Shown here: in pieces, positions 45,685 through 56,609 of the stretch
How positions within the stretch are numbered: position 1 is the first letter of the stretch
Layout of the letters: every line of letters starts with the position of its first letter
DNA from: Piliocolobus tephrosceles
Lineage: Eukaryota; Chordata; Mammalia; Primates; Cercopithecidae
Length of the DNA: 64,000 nt
Reading direction: 5' to 3'
NCBI RefSeq assembly: GCF_002776525.5
Contig: NC_045434.1
Span: 119,882,525-119,946,524, forward strand
Translations under genes and position numbers: made by a program
Notes under the pieces: model-generated
The model's input: only the letters and a program-made list of their open reading frames with translations
Told to the model about the DNA's origin: nothing
Databases searched by the model: none

Positions 45685-47869
45685 TTGTTGCTGTCCCCAG
45701 CTCCAAGTCCAGGGCCAACTGTTTCCATCTTAATAACCTGCAACAAAAGGACAGAGTAGAGGAGCCAGCCATCATCATTAGCGATAATGAAATTAAAAGG
45801 TAAATAGCAAGGGTAAAATAGGGATAAATAGAAGTAAATCAGTTAACACAAAATTTTTTAATATTTTCAGAATAATTAACCCCCGTGAACAAAGATTGGT
45901 CTCTGCTACTAACAAGCTGAGCATTCAACAATGATGTTAGTCAAATAGGCCTGAGGGGAAGACACCATGGTCTGCTACCATGACTACTGTTTGAATAGCT
46001 CATTGAGCAGGCACTGGGGCTGGGAGATGACTGGGGACAAAAGGTTCACCATGCATACCTAGTTATCAAAAGCCTCCTCTGTAATGGATGATATTTGCTG
46101 AATATTCAAATATTCTCACACTGTCTATTCTGAAAGAATCATGTGCATTCCAGACCTTTTCACAAACCCTTCAGTCTGTCCACTCAAAGCCCTTCAATTA
46201 TAGAGCCAAATAATTAGCACTTCCCCAGGAATCATTGTAATTGTCAATAGCAGCTGGTACCTGCATAGTATTGATGAATCTACTTTTAACTGTTGCCCTC
46301 TTCAGTCAAAGGTCACCGGAAACAAAGGTGGCATAGGATTACAGAGGAATGTCGGCCAATTGGGGAAATGCCTGCTAAGAATGCGAGCTACCTGCTAATG
46401 AAATTTACTTTACATCAGTGGAGTCACATTCTTAGTTTGCCAGGGAAAGTACTCATTAGTTCTAGATGTCCTGGTATTAGAGCTACTACTAGTAGTGCCT
46501 CTTTTACTTTCAAAAGTGTCCTGGTTTGGATGATAAGTTATATATTCACCTTATATATATACTACTTCCACTTGGTTATAAAGTGCTACCAAGCATGTCT
46601 AACTTTTCCGGGTAAACTTGTTCACCAAGTTATCCAAACGTATGATAATGTGTAGCTTAAGCATGGCCAGTCATCAACTGTTTAAACTCTACCAGGACCT
46701 ACTAACAAGAAGAGAACAGTTGCCTGTGAAAAAAGGCATGACTTTGCTCCAAAACTCAAGGGATCTCTGCTTTGATTCTCCTAACAGTGGTTTCTACAAG
46801 TAACCCAAGGTACTACACATACTTTGAATACCACTGTATGCTCTAAGTCATAAGAACCAAGTGAGAGAATAAATTACACTGTACCCTGACTCAGATGGAG
46901 ATCCTTCCCTTGATCTGGGCCCTTCTGAAATTTGACAGTCTTTTGGGTAATAGGGTGAATTATTCAGCACCTCACTCCCACATATAACATGCATTTATTC
47001 AATATGCATATGTCTACCAAGCATGTGCCTCTTTAATAGTAGTTATGGTGTATAAAGTGCAAAACTTGTCTTTCACTTTGAAGAGAATATCCTGGAAAGT
47101 CCCTTAATAGTAGATCCCTGATAAAGTAAATAGGCCAGCCTATTTCCATGCACTTTTCTGCCTCCCTCTGGCATTGCACACTAAGGCCCTAGAACACCTG
47201 CTATTCCCTGACCTTCTAGTCCTTTCAGCATAGCAGCATCAATGTAGTAGAATTCACGATGTTCTGTGGAATTGTAAGAGTGCCAGGGTGCCTGAAGACA
47301 CACATTCTTTTCATGAAGCTAAAGAGTTAACACGTCCCTGAGATAAGATGAGAAAAATGTATTACTTTCCCTGTAAGATAAAAGCAAACTGTTTTCATTG
47401 TTCTCTGTATATTGGAATAGATAAAAAGTAAGAGCTATATAGTAGATGCCGGAGACTGTGTTAATTTGTTTCAATAAAGAGATAACATCTGGAACAGCAA
47501 CTGAAAATTAGTCACTATCTGAATACGCTGATGAAATCATGTCCCATTTTTCAGACCAATACGACTTCTGAATAGCCAAACAAGTCAGTTAAAGGAAGTT
47601 CCCATTGATTAGCAGTGTTCAACGCCCTGAACATGTTACCCTTTAAAATGAGAACAAGTTTGAGGAGGGTTATGTGGAAGATTTAAGTCAAGTCTTATGA
47701 TGTTATCAAAGGGCCTTTCCTCAAGTATACTATACCTTACATTTTTTCTTTTTTTTTTTTTTTTTTTGAGTATCTGGTTCTATAAACTGACTTTGTTCTT
47801 GGAATTAAAGAATCTCATGACTTTCTACCATGATGGCACAAGCCTTTTTGTTTTTTTTTCCAGACCTAG

Positions 47870-47947
47870 AATCTTTCTTTCTTTCTTTATGTTTGTTTTT
47901 TTTTTGTTTGTTTTTTGTTTTTTTGTTTTTTTTTTGGTTTTGGTTTT
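47870..47947. repeat. T-rich / (TTTG)n tract
   Basis: Long T runs broken by single G or C residues, as in 'tttgttttttgtttttttg'. Low complexity. Confidence 0.9.
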
Positions 47948-48374
47948 CTAGTTCAAATAAGACTTTACTAGGTTATCTATTTCAATCTTAATGATCCCTT
48001 AATCAAGTAGTCATCTCCAACTCTGCCTACAGATTACATTATTCCAATTATGACTACAAGAGACAGGAAAAATCAAACTTTGTTTCCCAGACTCACACTG
48101 AACACAGAACATTTCTCACACTAGATATATGGTTTTTTCCCCCACATATTAAGCAGTTTTCCAGTATACACCATCTGCCACAACCAAGGCCTTTTCCAGG
48201 GCCTGTGAAATTGTGAAATTCATTAATTTCAGGGTAAATCAGCCTTTGGCCGCATGCCTCTATTTCAGTTCCAAGAGAGACTGAGGAAATTCTTATTTCT
48301 ACATGAATATATGAGTTGTAGAAGGCGAGAAATTCTCTCCTTGCAAAGACTCTTGCCAGCTTAAGAGTCCCCTA

Positions 48375-48950
48375 AACCACCCTCAGACATAAGAACTCAC
48401 TAGAAGGACTCACAGAATTCACTTACAGCTATTATACCCACAGTTATTGTTTACTATAGTGAAAGGGTATGGATTAAAATCAGCTACATGAAGAGACCCA
48501 TGAGGTAGAGTCCAGGGCAGTTCCAAGCATGAAGCTTCTAGTTGTTCTCTTCCAGTGCAGTTATGTACAGTATTAACTTCTCCCACCAGTGACGTCTGAC
48601 AATAACATATGGAGTATTGTCCACAAGGGAAGCTCACCTAGCCTTGGAATCCAGTGTTTTTAGTGAGGTTTGACTGTGTGGACTGTGTTGATTGTCCACT
48701 TGGCTAACCTAAGTTTCTAAGTCCTCCAGAGGTCAAGATAATGTGTGTCACCCAAAGTTCCCACCATATATTATATTGTTAGAATAGACTACTTGGCATG
48801 GCCCAAGGTTTCTAAGTAAACAAAGGCAACCTTGTAAGGCAGAATATTCCAAAGGCTTAAAGACCACCTTTGAGCTGAGGACAAAGGCCAGACCTCTATT
48901 TGGATAAGGTTGCTTCTTTATTACACTCTAATCCATATCATATTTGTATT
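48375..48950 (-). mobile_element. Possible ancient retroviral LTR, antisense
   Basis: 'aagaactcactagaaggactcacag', 'tgaagagacccatgaggtagagtcc', 'caagggaagctcacctagcc' and 'accttgtaaggcagaatattcc' follow a block order I remember from an old ERV LTR family. I cannot name the subfamily. Confidence 0.45.
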
Positions 48951-49069
48951 ATCAAATGATATGGCGGGAAAACCATGAACTTGTATATTTAGCTCCTGTA
49001 CCCTCCTCCTCTGCTACCTACTTGCATAATTTTAATTATTTTATTTCCAACATAGCAAGTTTATTATCT

Positions 49070-49190
49070 TAATAAAAAGTTTTGAATATTTACTGTGAAC
49101 TATGTACAGATCTACAAATCACTAGAAAAATAAAGACAAGTAAAACATTGTTCCTTTCCTTAAAGAATCTGCATAGGGTTGATAGAGAGG
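49070..49190 (-). mobile_element. LINE-2 3' end, antisense, diverged
   Basis: 'gaatatttactgtgaactatgtacag', 'taaagacaagtaaaacattgttcctttcc' and 'ttaaagaatctgcat' follow the reversed L2 tail loosely. Confidence 0.45.
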
Positions 49191-49199
49191 GCACCTCGA

Positions 49200-49600
49200 A
49201 ATTATCTATATTCTTGCAATGATCATGGATCACAAGTTTTCTAAGAGAGTGTTTATAACAAATATTCATTTTTAATTTACTCTCTTATTTTGGAAAAGTT
49301 TAACATATGCAAAATAATCATATAATCAACCCTCATAAATCCATCAACCAGTCTGAGAAAGTAGCAAGCAATTCATGATCAATTCTTTTTATCTAAATTA
49401 CCCACTTATCTACCTCATTTATTGGATTATTTTGAAGCAAGTCCCAGACATCATGTCTTTTCATCCTTAAATACTTAGATTGTATCTTCTTTTAAAAAAA
49501 AAAAAAAAAAAAAAACATACCACCATTATTATGCTTAAATAATTAATAATAAATCATTTTTTACAGCATCAAATATCAAGGCAGTGTCCAAATTTTCCTA
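49200..49600. mobile_element. Possible old L1-related 3' UTR segment
   Basis: 'ttattttgaagcaagtcccagacatcatgtc' and 'catcaaatatcaaggcagtgtccaaattttcc' are blocks I associate with old L1 3' sequence. A 20-base-plus A run at 49494-49515 interrupts it. Tentative. Confidence 0.4.
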
Positions 49601-49605
49601 ATAAT

Positions 49606-49908
49606 TTTTTTTTTTTTTTTTTTTTTGAGACAGAGTTTCACTCTTGTTGACCATGCTGGTGTGCAGTGGCGCGATCTTGGCTCACAGCAACCTCCGCCTC
49701 CTGTGTTCAAGTGATTCTCCTGCCTCAGCCTCCTGAGTAGCTGAGATTACAGGCACTCACCACCATGCCTAGCTAATTTTGTATTTTTAGTAGAGACGAG
49801 GTTTCTCCATGTTGGTCAGGCTGGTCTCGAACTCCTGACCTCAGGTGATCCGCCCAGCTTGGCCTCCCAAAGTGCTGGGATTACAAGCATGAGCCATCAT
49901 GCCCAGCC
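49606..49908 (-). mobile_element. Alu SINE (S type), antisense
   Basis: From poly-T 'gagacagagtttcactcttgttg' to 'caagcatgagccatcatgcccagcc'. The AT-rich minisatellite begins directly at its 5' end. Confidence 0.92.
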
Positions 49909-49913
49909 TTTTT

Positions 49914-50195
49914 TATTGTAAAAAAAATTCTTTATTGTAAAAAAATAATAATTTTATTTATTATAAAAATTATTTTTACAATAAATTACAATAATTTATT
50001 GTAAAAAATTATTTATTTTTTGTAATAATTTATTGTAAAAAATTACAATAATTTATTGTAAAAATTATTTATTTTTTGTAATAATTTATTGTAAAAAAAT
50101 TACAATAATTTATTGTAAAAATATTTTTATAATAAATAAATACAATACAATAAATACAACACAAAGTAAAATTTTATTGTAAAAATAATGTTTTT
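49914..50195. repeat. AT-rich palindromic minisatellite, 57-bp unit
   Basis: The sequence from 49988 repeats with a period of 57 bp (49988-50044, 50045-50101, then a partial copy from 50102), with single-base shifts in A and T run lengths. Each unit contains TTACAATAA-t-TTATTGTAA, a perfect 9-bp inverted repeat around one base, plus 'aattatttattttttgta'. Flanking sequence (49914-49987 and 50130-50195) is made of the same 'ttattgtaaaaa' words in less regular order. Confidence 0.9.
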
Positions 50196-50284
50196 ACAAT
50201 CTGTGTATTCAAATAAGGATTCAACCTAGGTATACATTTCTAGCAAATAGTTTAAACCACTGTCTCCTTAAATACTTAAGCACT

Positions 50285-50760
50285 ATATTGGCAGGACCTT
50301 GGGTGGCAAGTGACAGAAACTCAAACTTAAAAGAAAAAATGGTGGTGACCACTCACCATGTGAGTGGGGAGAATTGTTTATGGATTTTCTAAGTGGAAAA
50401 TTCAGAAACGGGATTCCTTTCAGAAATGCCTTGATAAAAAAGCTTGGAAAATGCATAATAATTCTGCCATTTTCTCTCCTTGTCACAGTACTGCTTTCCT
50501 AGATGTCAGCTTCTTTTCCCCACGAAGTGGCAAAGATGACCATTGGCAGTTCTAGGTTTTGTTTATCTCTGCAAGTAACGATTCCAGGCAAAAGAATGCC
50601 TCTTTCACGTGGTGCTCAGAAAATATCCCAGAAATGATGCTAGCCTGACCCCCTGTAGCAGACACATGGAATATTCTGGTTGGTCAGCCCTCAACACAGG
50701 TCTACTCCAGGAAGAGGGTGCTAAGATCAACTCCAAGTGAACTCTATGATGGAAAATGAA
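50285..50760. other. Old interspersed repeat, family not named
   Basis: 'gtggcaagtgacagaaactcaaactt', 'cttttccccacgaagtggcaaagatgacca', 'ggcagttctagg' and 'atgcctctttcacgtgg' recur in spirit at 54975-55385 ('ttcccatgtagcagcaaaatggctcccagtaactcc'). I recognise the pattern as an old primate repeat but cannot assign it. Confidence 0.45.
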
Positions 50761-50859
50761 GGAGAGATGACTTCTCTAATAGATGACACACAGAAAAATA
50801 GAATTCCATCACAAATACCCAAATAATATTGTATAAAAGATCCTGACTTTTGATTCTGA

Positions 50860-51520
50860 ACTTTGGAATGCTGGTTCGTGCTTCTGCAAACAATTTCTGC
50901 TTTGCCAGCTGACTACCTGCTAGATACTCCCACTAGGTGGAGGCTGCAAGGTTGGAAAGAGAAGAAAGGACTTGCTCCTTCCTGCTTGCTTCATGCTTCC
51001 TGTTTTTCCCTCCAGTTCTTATTCAGTCTCCCTTTTTACCCAGCAGCAGCAGTGCACTACAGTGCATTCCAGCTCCAGCAGTCAATTCTAGCCAGGAGTG
51101 CTTTCAGCACTCACATATCCATCATCACAGGCAGGCCCTCATTCAAGGGCTGAGTTTCAGCTCCAAGAGGCCTCTCTTCCAACTGTCTTAAGTTTTCATA
51201 ATTCCAACTGCTTCCTCTGCTCTCCTAGCTGTTACCTGCATCTGTTATCTCTGTGGTACTTTAGTGTTCCATGTTTGACTCTTTGATTCTTCAAAATCTA
51301 GTTAACTACTCTTTATATAAAATTCTCTCTTTTAAAACAACGAATGTGGTCTGAGAGAGATAGCTATCTTCTGCACTTGCTTCCTGCCATGTTGCTTTAG
51401 CAAGACGCTTTTGGTCTTTTCAGTTTTCCAATATCTAGTTACCAGTTTTTTATATTCAATTATCTGTAAAAATATCTGGTATGATTTCTATCTCCTAACT
51501 GGACTCCGACTGATACACTG
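50860..51520 (+). mobile_element. Possible ancient LTR-like repeat
   Basis: A pyrimidine-rich block with 'gctgactacctgctagatactcccactaggtgg', 'cagcagcagcagtgc' and the ending 'tcctaactggactccgactgatacac', an end motif common to several old ERV LTRs. Chance frames of 96 and 84 codons overlap in two phases. Assignment is tentative. Confidence 0.4.
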
Positions 51521-51524
51521 GTTA

Positions 51525-52390
51525 TATAACCCCAAATTAACTACATGAAATTAACAAAATTACACTCCTTTCCACCAGCTCCTTAGCTGAAAGTAAGCCT
51601 TTTGGACTTGCATTCAAACCTTGCTTGCTTCCTTATTCCTTCTACTCACTCTATTCAGATTCACTCTTAATTCATTTATTTAATGAAATTGTACCGAGAT
51701 GGAAATGAGTGGATGAGATTCTACAAAAATATAAATGAATATGACAAGATCTTCTCACAAAATAGTGGTCAACGTAGACACATTAACCAATAACAACCAT
51801 CCAGAGTGATAATTATGTGCAACTAATCAATGAAACTGTATATAGCAAGTAAAGCTCATATCCCTAACAATCCCAGGAGCAAAAAACTGGTTTCCTTTCT
51901 CTATCCACCAAGGCTTGGGTCACAAAAGTCTGTAACCAATTTCCACTTCACCTTTCTTATTTATAGTTTCAATTCATTAGTTAAAATATGCTGAGCATTT
52001 AGAACAATGCCTGGCACAAAGTCAGAGGGTCAATATCGTCTGTGTTTATTGTTATATTTTTCTTTAATTTTTTTGCCTTTTAAAATTTCATAGCAGCTTA
52101 CATATATGACTGTGTGGCACCTTGTGTTAGCTGACTTCAGAGATTCCATCCATCATGTTTAATTTAACATAAACTGTTTTCTTATTAAACAATATTTTTT
52201 CAGTGTCTAGGTAGACATTACTCTGTCTACATGGCAGGAGACCTGCAGCACCAGGAAGTCCTTGTATTTCCAATATACTTGATGCTTTCATTTAAGAAAT
52301 CAGAGCAAACAACTCAATTATTCCAGAATTCACCGGTAATTACCTTTGTTTTTCACTAAAATAGATCATTGTCTCCTAGAGATTCAGTAA
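51525..52390. other. No supported gene
   Basis: A short L2/MIR-like tail ('tgagcatttagaacaatgcctggcac') lies at about 51985-52035. The rest is not recognised. Confidence 0.4.
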
Positions 52391-52394
52391 AGAT

Positions 52395-52565
52395 GTTGTA
52401 ATGTGTAGTGGCTTTGGAAAATGCCAGAGTTCAAATCCTGCTTCTGTCACTTGCTGGTTATTGTTCACTTAGCAAGTTTCTTAAACTTCTTCACCTTTAT
52501 CGTGTGATAGTTGAATTTAATTTGTGCAAAATGCTTCACAAAGAGCCACTCAATAAATGATAACT
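52395..52565 (+). mobile_element. MIR SINE
   Basis: 'gtagtggctttggaaaatgccagagttcaaatcctgc', 'tgtcacttgctggttattg', and the tail 'gagccactcaataaatga'. Sense MIR with a diverged middle. Confidence 0.68.
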
Positions 52566-52569
52566 CTTA

Positions 52570-54010
52570 ATACTATGAGTAATAATATTACTAGCCTCAA
52601 CAGAAAATCATTTTTATTATTTATTATGCATAGAGTTATAGGGCATATCCTTTAAAGAAAATGATAAATAGCCCAGTAAAGGGAAGGTGAAACCAACAGT
52701 TTAAGAGTATTCCATTGCATGGCTTTAGATCACAAGTAAAGGTGTCTTAGTCCATAGCAGTAATTGATGATCTTTATTCACAAAGGAAGCAAACAACATA
52801 TTTCACTCACACCTCACTAGGTCTGAGTTATGAAGCATTCATTATTATAAGAGTACCTCCCACCCCTCACTACCATCCATAAACTGGTTTTTTGTTTTGT
52901 TTTGTTTTTTTTACCTTGCACCGTTGACAATGTGAAAAGTGCAAATACAGTTTCTAAATACCTCACAGCAATTAGGGTAATGATCTTCCCATGTACAAAA
53001 CATGGACTGCTCCCCACACCATCCCATTCAGCTGGCTAGAAATGTTTGCTATAGAGTGCTCTTTAAAAAAAGCTCTTTCCTGTGAAAGCTACAGAAAGAA
53101 ATTGTCTGCTGAAAACTATCACTAAAAATTGAGCTTGCATCTGTTTTACCAAAAATGTTAAATTCTCTCAGGAATTTTTTGAATTCTATTCCAAAGTAAT
53201 ATTAAACCATTTAAGACAACACTGCATAATTCAAAAGGAAAGAATAGATATGCTGCGGCAAGGGAAATTGTATAATACTGTGGTTTAATGTAATAGACGT
53301 CAGCATTATCTGAATCTTTCTAATCATAATTTCAGCTGTTAAAGCGCCAGGGACTCCATCAGTATAGACACTATATTCTTACTCAATTATATTGTGCATT
53401 AAAAGTACTGGTTTACAGCATCTATTAGAGTTGTCATTACCCTTGTGCCATACTTGATTGACCAAAGGGGTGGGGGAAACGCTCTCTCCTGCGGGGAGAA
53501 GAAAAGTAAAAAGCAAATTCAGTGGAATGCATAATAGGTGCTCCTTGGGAGAATGCTGTAGGTTTCAGCTCATTTCTTCTAAAGATGAGCAAATATTCCC
53601 ACCAAAAGCATCAGGGTAAATATCACACCTCATTACTCTTTTCCATTGTTCATACAGCATGCATGTAGGTGTAATGCTGATTAATGGACAGAAATTATAA
53701 TATTCAATGGCTTTGCATAAGCAATGGAGGAGGCAAACATTTTTTGGACTTCATGAATAAAAAACAACCTCTCAAATAAAGCATATGTGAGAGGATAACG
53801 GTTCCAGTTATGTTGGTGAAGAACACACGGTCCCCTTTTCCATGAATAGCTGGGTTTGCTTCATACGTGGTACTTAAAACTACTCAACTTCATGCATCAC
53901 TCTGAAATGACAAAGCAAATAAATGACAATTGTTTTAAAAAGCTCTTCAAATATACGTCACATGGTGAGCACTTGATAATCTCAAAAAACATATACAGGA
54001 GTTGCATATG
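52570..54010. other. No gene; candidate non-coding conserved stretch
   Basis: Repeat-free as far as I can tell. The stretch 53250-53800 holds several homeodomain-like TAAT words, a CRE-like 'gacgtcag' and an octamer-like 'tttgcataag', but no coding frame. Conservation cannot be judged from one sequence. Confidence 0.3.
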
Positions 54011-54019
54011 CAGACTCTT

Positions 54020-54210
54020 ATGTTCTATAACTTAAAAAGCTCCAGAATTGAGAAAATATATTTCTGTTGTTTAAGCCATCCAGACCGTGGTACTTTGTTA
54101 CGGCAGCCCTGGCAGGCTAATATACCCATTAAGTCAGAATCTCTAGGTATCCACCATATAATGTTTCTCTTTAAAAATATCCCCAGGTGACTGTGATAAT
54201 TAGCCAGATC
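54020..54210 (+). mobile_element. MLT1 LTR 3' end followed by a MER5-like scrap
   Basis: 'atttctgttgtttaagccatccag', 'gtggtactttgttacggcagccc' and 'ggctaatata' form the MLT1 end (to about 54124). Then 'agtcagaatctctaggtatcc' and 'ccaggtgactgtgat' resemble MER5A. Confidence 0.55.
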
Positions 54211-54289
54211 TAGATGAATCCCACCATCCAGAAGTTGGATCCAGTTATTTTATTTGTTCTTGTTATATTGTTTTGTTTTAATTTGCTTT

Positions 54290-54625
54290 TTGAGAGTACC
54301 ATTATTGAGCGTCTGCTCTTAGCTAGGAAGGGCTCCAGACACAAGGGATGCAGATGAATAAGACACATTTTACTCAAAGAGCTCATCATTTAAAGTATAC
54401 AGACATAAGATGTGAAACTAACGCACAGCAGAGGGTATCAAAGATGAACTGAAGAAGGACACTTAACAGTCTGCAGAGGTCAGACGAAGCTTCTTGACAG
54501 ACGATGTTTGAAATGTATATTAAAATGTGGTTAGGAGTAAAGTGAGTAAAGAGAACTGAAAGAAAGAGACAACACAAGTGTAGCACAAAGGCAAGGAACA
54601 AGATAATCAGTGCAGAGAAACACAA
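54290..54625 (-). mobile_element. LINE-2 (L2), antisense
   Basis: 'accattattgagcgtctgctc', 'ccagacacaagggatgcagatgaataagac', 'ctcaaagagctcatcatttaaag' then ORF2-like 'cgaagcttcttgacagacgatgtttgaaa' and 'aaaggcaaggaacaagataatc'. Confidence 0.65.
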
Positions 54626-54974
54626 GTAGTTCCCAGCTGAATTCTACCAAGGGAGAATCCAGACTACGCTTCAACATATCCTGTAATTTATCCTGATCAA
54701 AAGCATTAATTTCCCCATACATATTTCCTGTGGGGGAAAAAAAAAAAAAAAAAACTAGTCAAAGGAGAAAACATGAATAGCTGAATTCATTTAGAGTTAT
54801 GTTTAGATTCTAAACAATAACCAACCCCTGATTTATAGTTTCTATGAATGGAACTTAACAAATATTTTCTGTGGAAGTAAATCACAGATTTTAAGAACAA
54901 AAATACAACAGGTTTAATTTTACTTGAACATTGTTTCTTTTGGATTTCTTTAATTTAAAGTGACAAAAAAAAAA

Positions 54975-55385
54975 ATCCACTAAAACCGGTTTAAGTAAAA
55001 AAGAGAATTTATCGAATTTAAAAATTAAAACTTGTTTAATAGAATGGCAATGTCCAGAGTCTCAAAACGTGTTATCAGAATACACTGTCTCTTATCACCT
55101 CTTATTTCTGCCGTATTGGTTTCAGTCTCAGGAACACCCTTCCCATGTAGCAGCAAAATGGCTCCCAGTAACTCCAGACCTGTAGTCTATCCATTTAGCA
55201 TGCTCTAGGGACCTCTTTCAGATGCTTTCAGTAAATTCCACTGAAACAGCTTCCAATGGTCACAGTAATAAGATGCCCATCCTTGAACCAAGCATTGTGG
55301 CCAAGGGGATGCAATGCTATGACAAGCCACATTTTGGGCAATATGTTCTCACCTAGAACCAGGAGAAGTCATAGCCATCTAAAAC
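54975..55385. other. Old interspersed repeat, same unnamed group as 50285
   Basis: 'ggtttaagtaaaaaagagaatttatc', 'ttcccatgtagcagcaaaatggctccc', 'gaaccaagcattgtggccaaggggatgcaatgctatgac' keep the order of a common old primate repeat. Name not assigned. Confidence 0.45.
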
Positions 55386-55822
55386 ATATGAACTAAGAAT
55401 AAAAAAGAGACAGTAAGTTCCCAAAAGAGAAATAAAACTACTGTTAGGAGAAACAAGACTGCCTTGAAGGTAAAAATATCAGGTACCTATTAGAAACAAG
55501 GGAATCAATCTGGCTGGTGAATTACGAATAAAGAAAAATCCCTTCTTCCTCTAAAAAATGTCCTTGGGAATTGTTCATAAATATGCACTTCCAAAAATGT
55601 TTAGATTAAAGAAATAGGTCTTTATGCTACAAGTCTTCACCTCTGTACATTATTAGCATCATCATCTTTAGTACCATTTCATGTAGGGGCCAGAGGACAT
55701 AATACAAAATATAGTCCTGAATATAATCCTGACTATACCAGAGGAACATTGGCCAAGCTCTGCTAATGAACAGAACAGAAAATCATGGAGAAGTATAGAT
55801 TTCCCCACTTAAAACAACATTG
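55386..55822. other. No recognisable gene or repeat
   Basis: A 440-base spacer between the old repeat and the AluY at 55837. No frame or repeat that I can name. Confidence 0.4.
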
Positions 55823-55836
55823 AAAGAACAGATTCA

Positions 55837-56133
55837 GCTGGGCGCGGTGGCTCATGCCTGTAATCCCAGCACTTTGGGAGGCTGAGGCAGGCGGATCACA
55901 AGGTCAGGAGATCGAGACCACGGTGAAACTCCGTCTCTACTAAAAATACAAAAAATTAGCCGGGCGCGGTGGCGGGCGCCTGTAGTCCCAGCTACTCAGG
56001 AGGCTGAGGCAGGAGAATGGCCTGAACCCAGGAGGCGGAGCTTGCAGTGAGCCGAGATAGCGCCACTGTACTCCAGCCCAGGGGACAGAGCAAAACTCCG
56101 TCTCAAAAAAAAGAAAAAAAAAAAAAAAAAAAA
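55837..56133 (+). mobile_element. AluY-type SINE with 12-bp deletion
   Basis: A near-consensus young Alu. Where other AluY read 'gagaccatcctggctaacacggtg', this one reads 'gagaccacggtg', a clean 12-bp loss. Flanked by a perfect 14-bp duplication AAAGAACAGATTCA (55823-55836 and 56131-56144). Confidence 0.95.
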
Positions 56134-56144
56134 GAACAGATTCA

Positions 56145-56605
56145 AAATATTCTTACTCATGACTCCATAGGCTGTCAAGACCATGGCACAAGTATCCTAT
56201 TAGAAACAAAGCAAGGACATATCATTAGTTCATACTCAAGAAAAAGGAAAAATCCAATGAATGGTATTGTGCTTTCTCATTTTAGGATGGAAGAAGAGTT
56301 CCAGGAAACTATGTCTAGAGTATTACCTCCTTTTTGACATCTAAGAAAGTGTGATTTTAATTTTTTTTCTGGTTAAGACATTTTTCCAAGGAAAAAATTC
56401 AACCCTACTAAAATTCCAGTTTTCTCACAAAGAAAAATGTAACCTTATCAATTAAATACAATAGCTTTTAGAGCTTATTCAAAGCAAACTCTAAATCAGG
56501 TCTTATAGAAATTATTCAGTATTATCAAAATCCATCAGGACTTCATCAAAATTTGAATCTTCTGCCTTCAAAATACACTATTAAAACAAAACAAGCCAAA
56601 ATATA
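56145..56605. other. No recognisable gene or repeat
   Basis: Part of a 96-codon plus-strand frame (56047-56337) begins in the Alu and reads out into this stretch. It is not a gene. Confidence 0.45.
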
Positions 56606-56609
56606 AAAT

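Larger units (their letters stand above)
45430..48290. other. No supported gene; hairpin and T-rich tracts inside
   Basis: The longest frame (120 codons, 46293-46655) starts at TTG rather than ATG and resembles nothing known. A perfect hairpin lies at 45662-45684 and poly-T/TTTG tracts at 47744-47767 and 47870-47945. No exon-like pattern is visible. Confidence 0.45.

Noticed and set aside
46293..46655. 120-codon frame
   Set aside because: It begins at TTG, shows no recognisable domain, and has no surrounding exon or promoter signal.
49988..50130. Regular repeats considered as a CRISPR-like array
   Set aside because: Units are directly abutting with no unique spacers, and the sequence is a primate genome. 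It is a minisatellite.
50863..51191. 96- and 84-codon overlapping frames considered as a gene
   Set aside because: Two phases are open over the same pyrimidine-rich stretch that resembles an old LTR; no coding signature.
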